Below, piece after piece: positions 43,767 to 53,536 of a stretch of DNA of 64,000 bases. Source of the DNA: an uncultured Flavobacteriaceae bacterium. GTDB taxonomy: Bacteria; Bacteroidota; Bacteroidia; Flavobacteriales; Flavobacteriaceae. The notes under the pieces are model-generated. The model did not search any database. It saw only the letters and a list, made by a program, of their open reading frames with translations, and was not told the DNA's origin. The stretch covers positions 1-64,000 of the forward strand of contig CANLUH010000018.1 in assembly GCA_947494205.1 (NCBI GenBank), read 5' to 3'. Both the position numbers and the translations under genes were made by a program. Every line of letters begins with the position of its first letter. Within the stretch, counting starts at the first letter, position 1.

Positions 43767-44966
43767 ATGATTGCCCCTGAGTTTCCTAAAAATGAGAGAA
43801 AAAGACAGAAAGCTGTAGAAAAGTACAAGCTATTAGATACATTGCCAGAAATAAAATACGACAATATTACTAGTATGATTTCTGATATTTGCGATACTCC
43901 TATTTCATTAATCACTCTACTTGATAAAGACCGTAATTTCCTTAAATCTCATTATGGTATAGAATTAAGTGAGTCTCCAAGAAACATTTCTTTTTGTGGT
44001 CATGCCATAAATTCTGAAGATTCTATAATGATTGTTGAAGATGCAAGAGAAGACAAACGCTTTCATGACAATCCATTAGTTACAGAATTCAATGCTATTT
44101 TTTACGCAGGTGTTCCACTAACTAATAATGAAGGTAATAAATTAGGTACACTCTGTGTGTACGATCATAAACCAAGAACACTAACAATAGAACAAAAAAA
44201 CGCTTTAAAAATAATTGCAAAACATGTTGTTACACTATTCGAACAACGTTTACAAAACGAGCAATTATTAGAGTTAAAAGAAAACTTACAACGCAAAAAT
44301 GATGATTTAGAAAAATTTGCATCTGTTATCTCTCATGATTTAAAATCACCAGTTAACAATATTATTAGCTTAACTAAGCTCTTAAAATCTGAAAACCCAA
44401 ACCTTTCGAAAGACTCTATACAATACATAGACTATTTACAAGAGTCTTCAAGCGCTTTAAAAAAATACATTGATGATGTTTTAATATTTTACAAAAGCGA
44501 CTCTTTATTAGGCTTAAAAAAGGAAACTTTTACAGTTGATGAGATTATTAAAGATTGCCAAAATATAGTAGACGTTAGTAAAGAAACAGAAATAAATATA
44601 GTAAATAGTACCAAATCGTTGTTTATTAATAAGACTGCTTTAGAACAAATACTTATAAACCTATTAACCAATGGAATAAAATATAACGACAAACCTAAAG
44701 CTATTATAAGTATTACATGTTCTGAAAATGATGATTTTTATTTTTGGAAGGTTACTGATAATGGCACTGGAATCTCTGAAGAAAATCGAGATAAAATTTT
44801 CGAATTATTTGAAAGCACTCCACATAAAGACCGTTACGGTAACCAAGGAAACGGTATAGGCTTAGCCACTACAAAAAAAATTATTACCTCTTTAGGTGGA
44901 GACATTAAAGTGTCTTCTATTTTAGGTGAGCAAACAACCTTTGAATTTACTATTGAAAAAGAGTAA
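43767..44966 (+). CDS. GAF-domain sensor histidine kinase
   Basis: The 399-residue protein has no membrane segment. It begins with a helical lead-in (KNERKRQKAVEKYKLLDT). A GAF domain follows at about residues 30-165, including FCGHAINSEDSIMIVEDAREDKRF and GAPL-like GVPLTNNEGNKLGTLCV. HisKA comes next (FASVISHDLKSPVNNI, His about 191), then HATPase (ILINLLTNGIKYN, DNGTGI, GNGIGLATTKKI). It is a soluble sensor of a small molecule, perhaps redox or bilin-like, with no receiver gene adjacent. A palindromic terminator follows. Confidence 0.9.
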   Translation: MIAPEFPKNERKRQKAVEKYKLLDTLPEIKYDNITSMISDICDTPISLITLLDKDRNFLKSHYGIELSESPRNISFCGHAINSEDSIMIVEDAREDKRFHDNPLVTEFNAIFYAGVPLTNNEGNKLGTLCVYDHKPRTLTIEQKNALKIIAKHVVTLFEQRLQNEQLLELKENLQRKNDDLEKFASVISHDLKSPVNNIISLTKLLKSENPNLSKDSIQYIDYLQESSSALKKYIDDVLIFYKSDSLLGLKKETFTVDEIIKDCQNIVDVSKETEINIVNSTKSLFINKTALEQILINLLTNGIKYNDKPKAIISITCSENDDFYFWKVTDNGTGISEENRDKIFELFESTPHKDRYGNQGNGIGLATTKKIITSLGGDIKVSSILGEQTTFEFTIEKE

Positions 44967-45114
44967 GCCACAAACTACTACACAAGATATAAATCTCTTT
45001 AAAAACAAGCCAAAAAGCTTTTTTAAAGGTCTCTGTATACAAGTTTCAAACATCAAAAATAGAGAAACTAATCTTTAACTCAATTATACTTTTCTAAAAC
45101 AAAACGATACTAAA

Positions 45115-45140
45115 AAGCCTCTCGATAAATCGAGAGGCTT
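45115..45140. terminator. Terminator between convergent genes
   Basis: AAGCCTCTCGAT and ATCGAGAGGCTT form a perfect 12-bp stem with an AA loop. The T run is on the minus strand (AAAAA at 45112-45116 on plus), so it best fits termination of rpsA. Confidence 0.88.
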
Positions 45141-45156
45141 AATTTTAGTTAGGATG

Positions 45157-45178
45157 AGATTCCTGCTTTACGCAGAAA
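45157..45178. repeat. Decayed dispersed hairpin repeat
   Basis: GATTCCTGC-TTTAC-GCAGAAAT lies directly at the 3' end of rpsA and resembles the element at 8143-8170. It is an imperfect copy. The call rests on similarity between these two and on recollection of the family. Confidence 0.35.
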
Positions 45179-47011
45179 TTATATTTTCCCGTCCATTTTA
45201 TCCTTAAGTGCTTGTAAAGCATCATTAGCATCACCTAAAGTTGGTTTTGCTTCTGCAGCTTGAGCAGCTTGTTTTTTAGCAGCAGCTTTCACATTTGCCA
45301 TTTCTTCTTCTTTAAAGATTGCAGTATGCGATGCTACTACTCTCTTAAATTCTTTATTGAATTCAATGATTTTGAATTCTGCAGATTCTCCTTTCTTAAG
45401 TTTCTTACCATCTTCTTTTTCAAGGTGACGTGAAGGAACAAAAGCAACGATATCTTCGTTAAACTCAATAGTTGCACCTTTATCTACAACCTCAGCAATT
45501 TCTGCTGTATGTGTTGTTCCTAAAGCGAACTCAGTTTCGTACTTATCCCAAGGGTTTTCAGTTGTCTGTTTGTGACCTAAAGATAATTTACGTCCTTCTA
45601 CATCTAACTCAAGTACTACTACTTCTAATTTGTCTCCAACTGCACAGAACTCAGATGGGTGCTTAATTTTCTTAGTCCAAGATAAATCTGAGATGTAAAT
45701 TAATCCATCGATTCCTTCTTCTAATTCAACAAATACACCAAAGTTTGTAAAGTTACGTACAATACCAGAGTGCTTAGAACCTACTGGGTATTTTGTAGTA
45801 ATATCTGTCCAAGGATCTTGCGATAATTGCTTGATACCTAATGACATTTTACGATCTTCTCTATCTAAAGTTAATACTTGTGCTTCTACAACATCTCCAA
45901 CAGATACGAAGTCGTTAGCAGAACGTAAGTGTGTAGACCAAGACATTTCAGATACGTGTACTAATCCTTCTACACCTTCTGCTACTTCGATAAATGCACC
46001 GTAATCTGCGATTACAACTACTTTACCTTTTACTTTATCTCCAACATTTACTTCTTCTCCTAATGCATCCCAAGGGTGCTTGCTTAATTGCTTAAGACCT
46101 AATTGGATTCTTGATTTGTTTTCATCAAAATCAAGGATTACAACATTAAGTTTCTGATCTAACTCAACAATCTCATTTGGATGGTTAATTCTAGACCAAG
46201 ATAAATCTGTAATGTGAACTAATCCGTCAACACCTCCAAGGTCGATGAATACACCGTAAGAAGTAATGTTTTTAACAACACCTTCTAATACTTGACCTTT
46301 TTCTAATTGACCGATGATTTCTTTCTTCTGTATTTCAATATCAGCTTCAATAAGCGCTTTATGAGATACTACTACGTTTTTGAATTCGTGGTTGATTTTA
46401 ACAACTTTAAATTCCATAGTTTTATTTACATACTGATCGTAATCTCTAATTGGCTTAACGTCAATTTGAGAACCTGGTAAGAATGCTTCAATTCCGAAAA
46501 CATCTACAATCATACCTCCTTTAGTTCTACACTTAACGAAACCATTAACGATTTCACCTGTATCGTGTGCATTATTTACACGATCCCATGCTTTAATTAC
46601 ACGTGCTTTTCTGTGAGATAATACTAATTGTCCTGTTGCATCTTCACGAACATCAATTAATACTTCTACTTTATCACCAACTGATAAGTTAGGGTTGTAA
46701 CGGAACTCATTTAATGAGATTACACCTTCAGACTTTGCGTTGATGTCGATGATAGCGTCACGATCTGTAATGTGAATTACTTCTCCTTCTACTACTTCAT
46801 CATTTAAAGTATCTACGAAATTTTCAGATACTAACTTTTCAAATTCTTTTAATTGAGAATCTTCTACTTCGTCAATTCCTTCTTGGTAATTGTGCCAATT
46901 GAATTCTGCTAAGAATTTTTCAGGGTTTGCTTGTGCTTCAGAAATTACTGGAGCTTCTACTGTTGTTGCTTCTTTAGCTTCAACTTCTGCTTGTTTTGCT
47001 TTGTCAGCCAT
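45179..47011 (-). CDS. rpsA: 30S ribosomal protein S1
   Basis: The 610-residue protein has six S1 RNA-binding repeats. The conserved VxxxGAFVxxxxGxxGLVHxSxxS pattern is clearest in repeats 3-5 (GVFIDLGGVDGLVHITDLSW, GAFIEVAEGVEGLVHVSEMSW, GVFVELEEGIDGLIYISDLSW). An Ala/Glu-rich N-terminal extension of about 30 residues precedes them. The protein anchors mRNA to the 30S subunit. In many bacteria cmk and rpsA are adjacent; here the LysM gene and a small peptide gene lie between them. Confidence 0.97.
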   Translation of the reverse strand: MADKAKQAEVEAKEATTVEAPVISEAQANPEKFLAEFNWHNYQEGIDEVEDSQLKEFEKLVSENFVDTLNDEVVEGEVIHITDRDAIIDINAKSEGVISLNEFRYNPNLSVGDKVEVLIDVREDATGQLVLSHRKARVIKAWDRVNNAHDTGEIVNGFVKCRTKGGMIVDVFGIEAFLPGSQIDVKPIRDYDQYVNKTMEFKVVKINHEFKNVVVSHKALIEADIEIQKKEIIGQLEKGQVLEGVVKNITSYGVFIDLGGVDGLVHITDLSWSRINHPNEIVELDQKLNVVILDFDENKSRIQLGLKQLSKHPWDALGEEVNVGDKVKGKVVVIADYGAFIEVAEGVEGLVHVSEMSWSTHLRSANDFVSVGDVVEAQVLTLDREDRKMSLGIKQLSQDPWTDITTKYPVGSKHSGIVRNFTNFGVFVELEEGIDGLIYISDLSWTKKIKHPSEFCAVGDKLEVVVLELDVEGRKLSLGHKQTTENPWDKYETEFALGTTHTAEIAEVVDKGATIEFNEDIVAFVPSRHLEKEDGKKLKKGESAEFKIIEFNKEFKRVVASHTAIFKEEEMANVKAAAKKQAAQAAEAKPTLGDANDALQALKDKMDGKI

Positions 47012-47132
47012 TGCAGATAATAATTTGTATTCTGTATGTATTTAGAAAGTTTTATGCGATTTCACACAGAAGTGTTAAATATAAATTTGTTGTATCCTTT
47101 TTCGTCTTTCTATAATTCGCCGAAAAGGAGTG

Positions 47133-47164
47133 CAAAAATACTACTTTTTTTCTGAATTCACCAA
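47133..47164 (-). promoter_or_regulatory. Candidate rpsA promoter
   Basis: On the minus strand TTGG (plus 47161-47164) is followed after 20 bases by TATTTTTG (plus 47133-47140). This is a very good Bacteroidota -33/-7 pair, leaving a leader of about 115 bases before the rpsA start. S1 genes often have a long autoregulatory leader. Confidence 0.55.
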
Positions 47165-47321
47165 CTTATATGGCGCATAACTGATTAATTTATAGAAAGA
47201 TTAGAATTTTTAATTAAAATACAACTAAATAAAAAGTATTATACCATTAAACTATAGTTATTTAATAGTATGTTATTTTAGTAATTAACTACTACACAAG
47301 TATTAATAGACTTAGTTAAAT

Positions 47322-47486
47322 CTATACTAAGGCAGCTATTATTAGTGCACAAGGTGAAGAGGACATATGCCCTAATGTATAAAGACAACCTGATGTACCT
47401 CCCCCTTCTATTTTAGACATTTCATTCTCATTTAATTCTACTAAGTTTTGTGTTTTAAAGTTTAATTTTGCTCTTTGTGTTTTCAT
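47322..47486 (-). CDS. Class I lanthipeptide-like precursor (GG-leader RiPP)
   Basis: A 54-residue peptide is encoded on the minus strand between rpsA and the LysM gene. The leader, about residues 1-30, is rich in Lys, Asn, Glu and Leu. It has the order LNFKTQNLVELNENEM, then SKIEGGG, like Bacteroidota class I lanthipeptide leaders. The core (about residues 31-54) begins TSGCLYTLGHM, contains SSSPC and two cysteines with several Ser/Thr, and has a hydrophobic end (ALIIAALV). No LanB/LanC, protease or transporter gene is in the window, so maturation would depend on genes elsewhere. A TTG-N20-TTCTTTTG pair lies upstream. Confidence 0.6.
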   Translation of the reverse strand: MKTQRAKLNFKTQNLVELNENEMSKIEGGGTSGCLYTLGHMSSSPCALIIAALV

Positions 47487-47542
47487 AATTTAATTATTTT
47501 AATTTATACATGCTAGATACTTTATCTACCATTTTGTTGGTT

Positions 47543-47573
47543 CAAAAGAATTCTAAAAAATGTACTAAAACAA
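47543..47573 (-). promoter_or_regulatory. Candidate promoter of the peptide precursor
   Basis: On the minus strand TTG (plus 47571-47573) precedes TTCTTTTG (plus 47543-47550) by 20 bases. One base of the -7 box differs from TANNTTTG. The leader to the start codon at 47486 would be about 50 bases. Confidence 0.35.
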
Positions 47574-47819
47574 GTAAGCATATGTCTATTTTATAAAATT
47601 GGACACTGATAAAAAAACATAAAAAACTAAAAATCAGCAAGTTTAAACAAGCTTAGCATAGTGCAACATACTATAAAGCCATATCATGACTTTAATAAGC
47701 CACTTAATATGTTTAATTAAACCTTTTACTTAAAAAAAACAAAAACTGCATTTAATCGATAAAAACAAACACTTAATCTTGTTTTTATTTTATTTACATT
47801 AATTTAAAATTTGGGAAAG

Positions 47820-47849
47820 TTGAATTTGTTTTATAAATTACTATCTTTA
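47820..47849 (+). promoter_or_regulatory. Candidate LysM gene promoter
   Basis: TTG at 47820-47822 is followed after 19 bases by TATCTTTA (47842-47849), close to TANNTTTG with the last base changed. It is about 40 bases upstream of the start codon. Confidence 0.35.
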
Positions 47850-47888
47850 GATTATTAAGATTAACATTAAAAACAACAATTTATTATT

Positions 47889-48269
47889 ATGAGCGCTAGA
47901 GACAAATACCAATCTGTACTTAGTTTAGGAGAAACATTAAACATCCAGAATGGAGATGTTACAGAAGAAAATGGAGTATTAAAAGTAGTAGGAACTGCTA
48001 ATACACAATACGAGAAAAATTTATTATGGAATGCTATAAAAACTGCTGGTGGTGAAGAGCCTTCTGATATTATGGCTGATATTTCTGTAGCAGACGAGAG
48101 TGTATACCACAGACATACTGTTGCAAGTGGAGAAACTTTAGGGAAAATTGCTGCACATTATTATGGTAGTGCAGGCAAATACACTGCTATTTTTGAAGCA
48201 AACAAAGACATTTTAAACAATCCAGATGTAATACATCCAGATCAAGAACTTGTTATCCCTAACTTATAG
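47889..48269 (+). CDS. BON/LysM-domain protein, YgaU-like
   Basis: The 126-residue protein has no signal peptide. Residues 1-65 look like a BON domain (VLSLGETLNIQNGDVTEENGVLKVVGTA, YEKNLLWNAI). A C-terminal LysM domain spans 74-126 (YHRHTVASGETLGKIAAHYYGSAGKY, NPDVIHPDQELVIP). The arrangement is that of YgaU/KbpP, a K+-binding protein of E. coli. The flavobacterial homologue may have a related role, but the sequence alone does not show K+ binding. A strong terminator follows. Confidence 0.85.
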   Translation: MSARDKYQSVLSLGETLNIQNGDVTEENGVLKVVGTANTQYEKNLLWNAIKTAGGEEPSDIMADISVADESVYHRHTVASGETLGKIAAHYYGSAGKYTAIFEANKDILNNPDVIHPDQELVIPNL

Positions 48270-48291
48270 TAAGTATTAAAATATATATAGT

Positions 48292-48325
48292 AAAAAAGCG
48301 AATCAATTACGATTCGCTTTTTTTT
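48292..48325. terminator. Terminator between LysM gene and cmk
   Basis: AAAAAAGCGAATC pairs with GATTCGCTTTTTT around AATTAC, with a T run. It lies between convergent genes and can serve both. Confidence 0.88.
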
Positions 48326-48347
48326 ATATTTCTATTTTAGAATTCTA

Positions 48348-49040
48348 CTATAATTTGTCTAGTGTTGTGTTTACCAACTCCAATACTTTTTCAAACTGAG
48401 ATTCTAAAGTTAAGTCAGAATTATCTATTTCTATAGCATCGTCTGCTTTTACTAATGGAGAATCTTCTCTATGTGTATCTATATAATCACGTTCTTGTAC
48501 GTTTCTCAAAACATCTTCGTATGTTACCTTATCGCCTCTATCTATTAATTCGTCATAACGTCTTCTTGCTCTTTTTTCTGCTGAAGCTGTCATGAATAGT
48601 TTTAATTCTGCATAAGGAAATACGACAGTTCCAATATCGCGACCATCCATAACAACACCTTTATCTTTTCCCATTTGCTGTTGTTGTTTTACCAATTGGT
48701 AACGCACTTCTGGTATTGCTGCCACTTTGCTAACAAAACTTGAGACTTCTAGAGTACGGATTTCTTTTTCTATATTTTCTCCATTTAAATAGACTTCAGC
48801 AAAGCCTAACTCTACATTAAATGTAAAACTAATGTCTACTTCATTAAGTTTAGAAACCAAAGCAACAACATCGAAATGCTCGCTATCTATAAAACCGTTT
48901 CGCATTGTAAACAATGTTACCGCACGATACATTGCTCCTGTATCTACATATATATATCCTAAATGCTTTGCAAGTTGTTTTGCTATGGTACTTTTTCCTG
49001 TAGAGGAAAACCCGTCTATGGCTATGGTAATATTTTGCAT
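48348..49040 (-). CDS. cmk: Cytidylate kinase
   Basis: The 230-residue protein has the P-loop GFSSTGKST, VDTGAMYRAV and DGRDIGTVVFP, with NMP-bind residues in the middle and RARRRYDEL near the lid. It phosphorylates CMP and dCMP. It is downstream of porQ in the same orientation with a 90-base gap. Confidence 0.95.
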   Translation of the reverse strand: MQNITIAIDGFSSTGKSTIAKQLAKHLGYIYVDTGAMYRAVTLFTMRNGFIDSEHFDVVALVSKLNEVDISFTFNVELGFAEVYLNGENIEKEIRTLEVSSFVSKVAAIPEVRYQLVKQQQQMGKDKGVVMDGRDIGTVVFPYAELKLFMTASAEKRARRRYDELIDRGDKVTYEDVLRNVQERDYIDTHREDSPLVKADDAIEIDNSDLTLESQFEKVLELVNTTLDKL

Positions 49041-49130
49041 ATTGTTATTTATGGTGCAAAAGTAATTATTATACTTTAAATGTTCTGATTGTAATATTTA
49101 AATTAATAAGTGCTTAATGAGAATGAAATA

Positions 49131-50150
49131 CTATCTTAAATCTATCTGTAAGCCAAAGAAGTTAGAATTGGCTGCTCCGCTGTACTTAGCGTGCGTATAA
49201 CTAAAGCGCATTTTATTAAGTTTAATAGAAAATCCAGCAGATATACCAGAAAAGTTCCTTTGGTTATCTATACGCAATTCTTCTGCACGTCTAAAATTAT
49301 ATCCTAATCTAAGATTAAAGCCTTTATCTGGGAACAACTCTGCTCCTAATATTGTATGGCGGATTACATTACCTAAAAAGCTAACATTCTCTTGTGTTTG
49401 ATTTCCTTCTAAATCTGTTAATGCTCTAGCTGGGTTAGGTTTTGCTATTGGCCATTGTTGTAAATTCTCGAATGTTAAATGCCAACGTAATGGAATATTT
49501 TCTAAGGTTTGAGATAAACCTACATTAATTTCTAATGGTAAAGACTCTTGCCTACCTGCATATGTTGTTATTTGTGTTCCTATATTTCTAACCACTATAG
49601 TACCTTGAAACTCTAAATCTTCGTCTATATATAATAATGCTAAATCTGTAGCGACACCCAATGAACTATATTGTTCTAATGTAGATGTAATAAATTTAAC
49701 GTTTGCGCCTCCGTAAAAATCTGAATATCCTATTTGCAAAGCATACCCAAAAGATAAAGCAGCTTCTTTCCCTGTAAAAGGGGACGTAGCGACTCCGTTT
49801 TCATCATAACCTTCAAAGGTTCCGTAGTCTACATAGGTCATTCCTGTATGGAAGGTTTGGCGTCTTCTATCCCAAGTATAAGCATAAGCTGCCGTTCCGT
49901 AAGATATTCCTCCTAAATAGCTAGAATAGTTTAATGCAAATTGATTATCCATTTCTACATTAATTGTAGAAGGATTGTACAATGCTTGTGTAACATCGTA
50001 ATCGACGTTAGTTAACACTTTACCTCCTAATGCTGCTTGTCTTGGTGAGGATACTAAATTTAAGAATTGATACGTAGATTGCCCTCCTAATTGCGCAACA
50101 CAATAGGTACTAAAAATGAGGTTAATAAGTAGGGCAATTTTTTTTATCAT
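49131..50150 (-). CDS. porQ: Type IX secretion protein PorQ
   Basis: The 339-residue protein has a signal peptide (STYCVAQLG) and a beta-barrel pattern typical of the PorV/PorQ/PorP family: SPRQAALGGKVLTNVDYDVTQALYNPST near the start and LRLGYNFRR with FSAGF-like strands at the end. PorQ is a component of the type IX secretion system found in Bacteroidota. The gene is between lon/LysM and cmk, the usual neighbourhood in flavobacteria. Confidence 0.88.
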   Translation of the reverse strand: MIKKIALLINLIFSTYCVAQLGGQSTYQFLNLVSSPRQAALGGKVLTNVDYDVTQALYNPSTINVEMDNQFALNYSSYLGGISYGTAAYAYTWDRRRQTFHTGMTYVDYGTFEGYDENGVATSPFTGKEAALSFGYALQIGYSDFYGGANVKFITSTLEQYSSLGVATDLALLYIDEDLEFQGTIVVRNIGTQITTYAGRQESLPLEINVGLSQTLENIPLRWHLTFENLQQWPIAKPNPARALTDLEGNQTQENVSFLGNVIRHTILGAELFPDKGFNLRLGYNFRRAEELRIDNQRNFSGISAGFSIKLNKMRFSYTHAKYSGAANSNFFGLQIDLR

Positions 50151-50227
50151 AAAGTTGCAAAGTAACTAAATCTATTTTAGAACGACTAGAAGTTATTTTT
50201 ATTTTTTTAATGGTCGTTTTTTTTACT

Positions 50228-50773
50228 TTATTTTACAACTAATTGTGTACCAATTTTAATAATATTCGATTCCAAATTGTTCAATGCTTTTAATTCCTTA
50301 ACCGTTAAACCATTAATTTTAGATATACTGTATAGCGTTTCTCCTTTTTTAACAATCCAAAATTTAGATGTTTTTGCCACTGTTCTTTCTACATAACCAA
50401 TTTTTAAAATTTGTCCTATGCCAAGTGTATTGGTTTTAATACCATTAAGTTCTTTAAGGTGTGCTATACTTATTCCGTATTGCTTAGAAATACCATAAAA
50501 GGTTTCTCCTGCTTTTACTGTATGTTGTTTAGCATTGCTAGTTTCGGTAGATGTCACTTCTTTTGTTTCAGAAGTAGAAGCAACTACAGTTTTGGCGTCT
50601 TTTACTTTATTTTCAACAAATTTATATTCTCCGGTCGTCATAGATAACTTTGCTGGCTTACCGTCTATTATAACGTCTGTAAAACCATCATCTTCTTGTG
50701 AAAACACAGAGAGCGATATAAAAATCGCTAAAACTGTAGCTACTCTTTTAATTGTATTATAATTTTTTTGCAT
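50228..50773 (-). CDS. Secreted protein with two LysM domains
   Basis: The 181-residue protein has a signal peptide (SLSVFSQED), a Thr/Ser/Lys linker, and two LysM domains at about 83-127 ([18 protein letters not shown]) and 137-181 ([18 protein letters not shown]). It binds peptidoglycan. The gene overlaps the end of lon by 17 bases, so it is probably translated with lon. Confidence 0.9.
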   Translation of the reverse strand: MQKNYNTIKRVATVLAIFISLSVFSQEDDGFTDVIIDGKPAKLSMTTGEYKFVENKVKDAKTVVASTSETKEVTSTETSNAKQHTVKAGETFYGISKQYGISIAHLKELNGIKTNTLGIGQILKIGYVERTVAKTSKFWIVKKGETLYSISKINGLTVKELKALNNLESNIIKIGTQLVVK

Positions 50774-53207
50774 TTTTAACTTTTTGCTTTGTCACAGCAA
50801 TATCAATAACATCTTTCATATCACTTACATAGTGAAAAGTCAACCCTTTTAAATATTCAGGTTTAATTTCATCTATGTCTCTTCTATTATCTTCACATAA
50901 TAAAATCTCCTTAATGCGTGCACGTTTGGCCGCTAGTATTTTTTCTTTAATACCGCCTACTGGCAATACTTTACCTCTTAGAGTAATTTCTCCCGTCATG
51001 GCTAAACTTTTCTTTACTTTACGTTGTGTAAATAAAGAGACTAAAGAGGTTAACATGGTTACACCTGCACTTGGTCCATCTTTTGGAGTTGCACCTTCTG
51101 GTACGTGAATGTGTACATTATAGTTTTCGAAAACTTCTGGGTCTATTCCAAATTCGTCTGCATTTGCTTTTATATATTGCATTGCTATTGTAGACGATTC
51201 TTTCATAACCTTACCTAAGTTTCCTGTTATAGATAGGTTTCCTTTTCCTTTAGATAGAATAGATTCTATAAATAAGATATCTCCTCCTACTCTAGTCCAA
51301 GCTAATCCTGTTACTACACCTGCAACATCATTGTTTTCGTATTTATCGCGTTCTAGTTTAGGTCCTCCGAGGATTTCTATAATGTCTTCATTAGAAATTT
51401 TAACATTATAATCTTCTTCCATTGCAATATTTTTAGCGGCATAACGTACCGTTTTTGCAATTTGCTTTTCTAAGCCTCTAACACCAGATTCTCTTGTATA
51501 ACCTTCTACAATTTTCTCTAATTGTGGTTTTCCTACTTTTATATCTTTATCGGTTAAACCGTGTTCTATTATTTGCTTAGGCAATAAGTGGCGTTTACCA
51601 ATTTCTACTTTTTCTTCAATAGTATATCCTGTAACATTAATAATCTCCATACGGTCTCTTAATGCTGGTTGTATAGTATTTAAGCTATTAGATGTAGCAA
51701 TGAACATCACTTTAGATAAATCGTACCCCATTTCTAAGAAGTTATCGTAGAACTCATTATTTTGTTCTGGATCTAATACTTCTAGCATTGCAGATGATGG
51801 ATCACCTTGGTGTGAATTAGATAATTTATCTATTTCATCTAATACAAATACAGGATTAGACGTTCCGGCTTTTTTAAGACTTTGTATAATTCGCCCTGGC
51901 ATAGCGCCAATATAGGTTTTACGGTGTCCTCTAATTTCGGCTTCATCTCTTAATCCACCTAGTGAAATTCGCACATATTCTCTTCCTAATGCTTCTGCTA
52001 TAGATTTTCCTAAAGAGGTTTTACCAACTCCTGGAGGTCCGTAAAGACATAAAATTGGAGATTTCATATCGTTACGAAGCTTTAATACGGCTAAATATTC
52101 GATAATACGCTTTTTAACATCGTCTAAACCGTAATGGTCTCTGTCTAATATTTTTTTAGCGCGTTTTAAATCGAATTTATCGTCGCTAAATTCATTCCAA
52201 GGTAAATCTAAAAATAAATCTAAGTAATTACGTTGTATAGAATATTCTGCAACTTGCGGATTCATACGTTGCATTTTAGCTAACTCCTTCTCAAAATGCT
52301 TTGCTACTTTTTCGTCCCACTTTTTATCTTTAGCACGCACTCGCATATCTTCTAACTCCTGCTCACTACTAACGCCCCCAAGTTCTTCTTGAATGGTTTT
52401 CATTTGTTGGTGTAAGAAATATTCGCGCTGCTGTTGGTTCATATCGCTATGAACTTTAGATTGAATATCGTTTTTAAGCTCCAATTTCTGGCGCTCGATA
52501 TTCATAAACTTTAACGTTTTAAGAGCTCGTTCTTTTAAATCGTTAGTTTCTAATAAAGACTGCTTTTCTTCAACAGATAAATTCATATTAGAAGACACAA
52601 AGTTTATTAAAAACGAATCGCTTTCAATATTCTTTATTGCAAAAGAAGCTTCACTAGGAATACTAGGGCTATCTTTAATAATTTGCAATGCTAGTTCCTT
52701 AATAGATTCTGTAATAGCACTAAACTCTTTGTTCTTTTTTGCTGGTCTAGCTTCAGGAACTTCACTAATTGTAGCAGTAATATAAGGTTCTTCTGTTACT
52801 ACTTGATTAATTCCAAAACGCTTTTTACCTTGTATAATAACTGTTGTGTTACCATCTGGCATTTTTAAAACTTTTAGAATTCTAGCAACAGTTCCTACTG
52901 GATAAATATCTTCGGCTTTGGGATCCTCTACTTCTTCATCTTTTTGCGATACTACACCTATAACTTTACTTCCATTATTGGCATCGTTAATTAGCTTAAT
53001 AGATTTATCACGTCCAGCGGTAATAGGTATTACTACACCAGGAAACAATACTGTATTACGTAACGATAATATAGGTAGGGTTTCTGGTAATTGTTCGTTA
53101 TTTATTTCTTCTTCGTCTTCAGGAGTCATTAAAGGGATTAATTCTGAATTTTCATCAAAATCCTGTGATGACAAACTGTCAAGACTAATAAAATTAGATT
53201 TTTTCAT
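50757..53207 (-). CDS. lon: Lon protease (endopeptidase La)
   Basis: The 816-residue protein has the LonA layout. An N-terminal substrate-binding domain comes first ([21 protein letters not shown]). The AAA+ module has [20 protein letters not shown], Walker [11 protein letters not shown] and the sensor region. The protease domain has catalytic Ser in [10 protein letters not shown] and Lys in [13 protein letters not shown]. It degrades misfolded and regulatory proteins. A TAATTTTG promoter box and an inverted repeat lie just upstream. Confidence 0.96.
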   Translation of the reverse strand: MKKSNFISLDSLSSQDFDENSELIPLMTPEDEEEINNEQLPETLPILSLRNTVLFPGVVIPITAGRDKSIKLINDANNGSKVIGVVSQKDEEVEDPKAEDIYPVGTVARILKVLKMPDGNTTVIIQGKKRFGINQVVTEEPYITATISEVPEARPAKKNKEFSAITESIKELALQIIKDSPSIPSEASFAIKNIESDSFLINFVSSNMNLSVEEKQSLLETNDLKERALKTLKFMNIERQKLELKNDIQSKVHSDMNQQQREYFLHQQMKTIQEELGGVSSEQELEDMRVRAKDKKWDEKVAKHFEKELAKMQRMNPQVAEYSIQRNYLDLFLDLPWNEFSDDKFDLKRAKKILDRDHYGLDDVKKRIIEYLAVLKLRNDMKSPILCLYGPPGVGKTSLGKSIAEALGREYVRISLGGLRDEAEIRGHRKTYIGAMPGRIIQSLKKAGTSNPVFVLDEIDKLSNSHQGDPSSAMLEVLDPEQNNEFYDNFLEMGYDLSKVMFIATSNSLNTIQPALRDRMEIINVTGYTIEEKVEIGKRHLLPKQIIEHGLTDKDIKVGKPQLEKIVEGYTRESGVRGLEKQIAKTVRYAAKNIAMEEDYNVKISNEDIIEILGGPKLERDKYENNDVAGVVTGLAWTRVGGDILFIESILSKGKGNLSITGNLGKVMKESSTIAMQYIKANADEFGIDPEVFENYNVHIHVPEGATPKDGPSAGVTMLTSLVSLFTQRKVKKSLAMTGEITLRGKVLPVGGIKEKILAAKRARIKEILLCEDNRRDIDEIKPEYLKGLTFHYVSDMKDVIDIAVTKQKVKNAKKL

Positions 53208-53536
53208 ATGTATTTTTAAGCCATTGTGTCATTAAATGATTGTATGACACTATGTTCTATTTTGCAAAATTAAAAACTATTTAAGTGTAAAACTACTGAT
53301 TAACATATAATTACGTTTAATCAACACTATTACATCTACCTATAAAAGTCAATTAATATGCCAGTATTTAAATTATTTAATTGCCTTTCTATAATTAATC
53401 GTTCACTTTTAATACATATAAAAAACTAAAAATCAAATAATTACGATTTTATTTAATATTAAAATTGAAAAAAAATTAAAAAAAATACTATCAAACTGTA
53501 ACAAAGAATAGTAACTTAACTCTTTATTACAACAAT
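53208..53536. other. Divergent promoter region, lon / sigma factor
   Basis: 329 bases of AT-rich sequence without a plausible gene. It should hold promoters for lon (minus) and the sigma-factor operon (plus). Apart from the lon box and inverted repeat I see no further motif. Confidence 0.4.
53226..53250 (-). promoter_or_regulatory. Inverted repeat upstream of lon
   Basis: GTGTCAT and ATGACAC form perfect 7-bp arms separated by 11 bases, 19-43 bases upstream of the lon start and just downstream of a candidate -7 box (TAATTTTG on the minus strand, plus 53265-53272). It may be an operator near +10 to +35 or an mRNA hairpin. It does not match the CIRCE consensus (TTAGCACTC-N9-GAGTGCTAA). Confidence 0.45.

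Larger units (their letters stand above)
47012..47888. other. Gap between rpsA and the LysM gene
   Basis: Besides the rpsA promoter and the small peptide gene, this 877-base stretch has no other plausible gene. The part at 47574-47819 is AT-rich with no hairpin or repeat of note. The LysM promoter lies at its right end. Confidence 0.45.

Noticed and set aside
47574-47819. Possible small RNA in the gap before the LysM gene
   Set aside because: No stable hairpin or terminator is seen and the sequence is uniformly AT-rich.
53226-53250. CIRCE (HrcA) site at lon
   Set aside because: Arm sequence and spacing do not match TTAGCACTC-N9-GAGTGCTAA.
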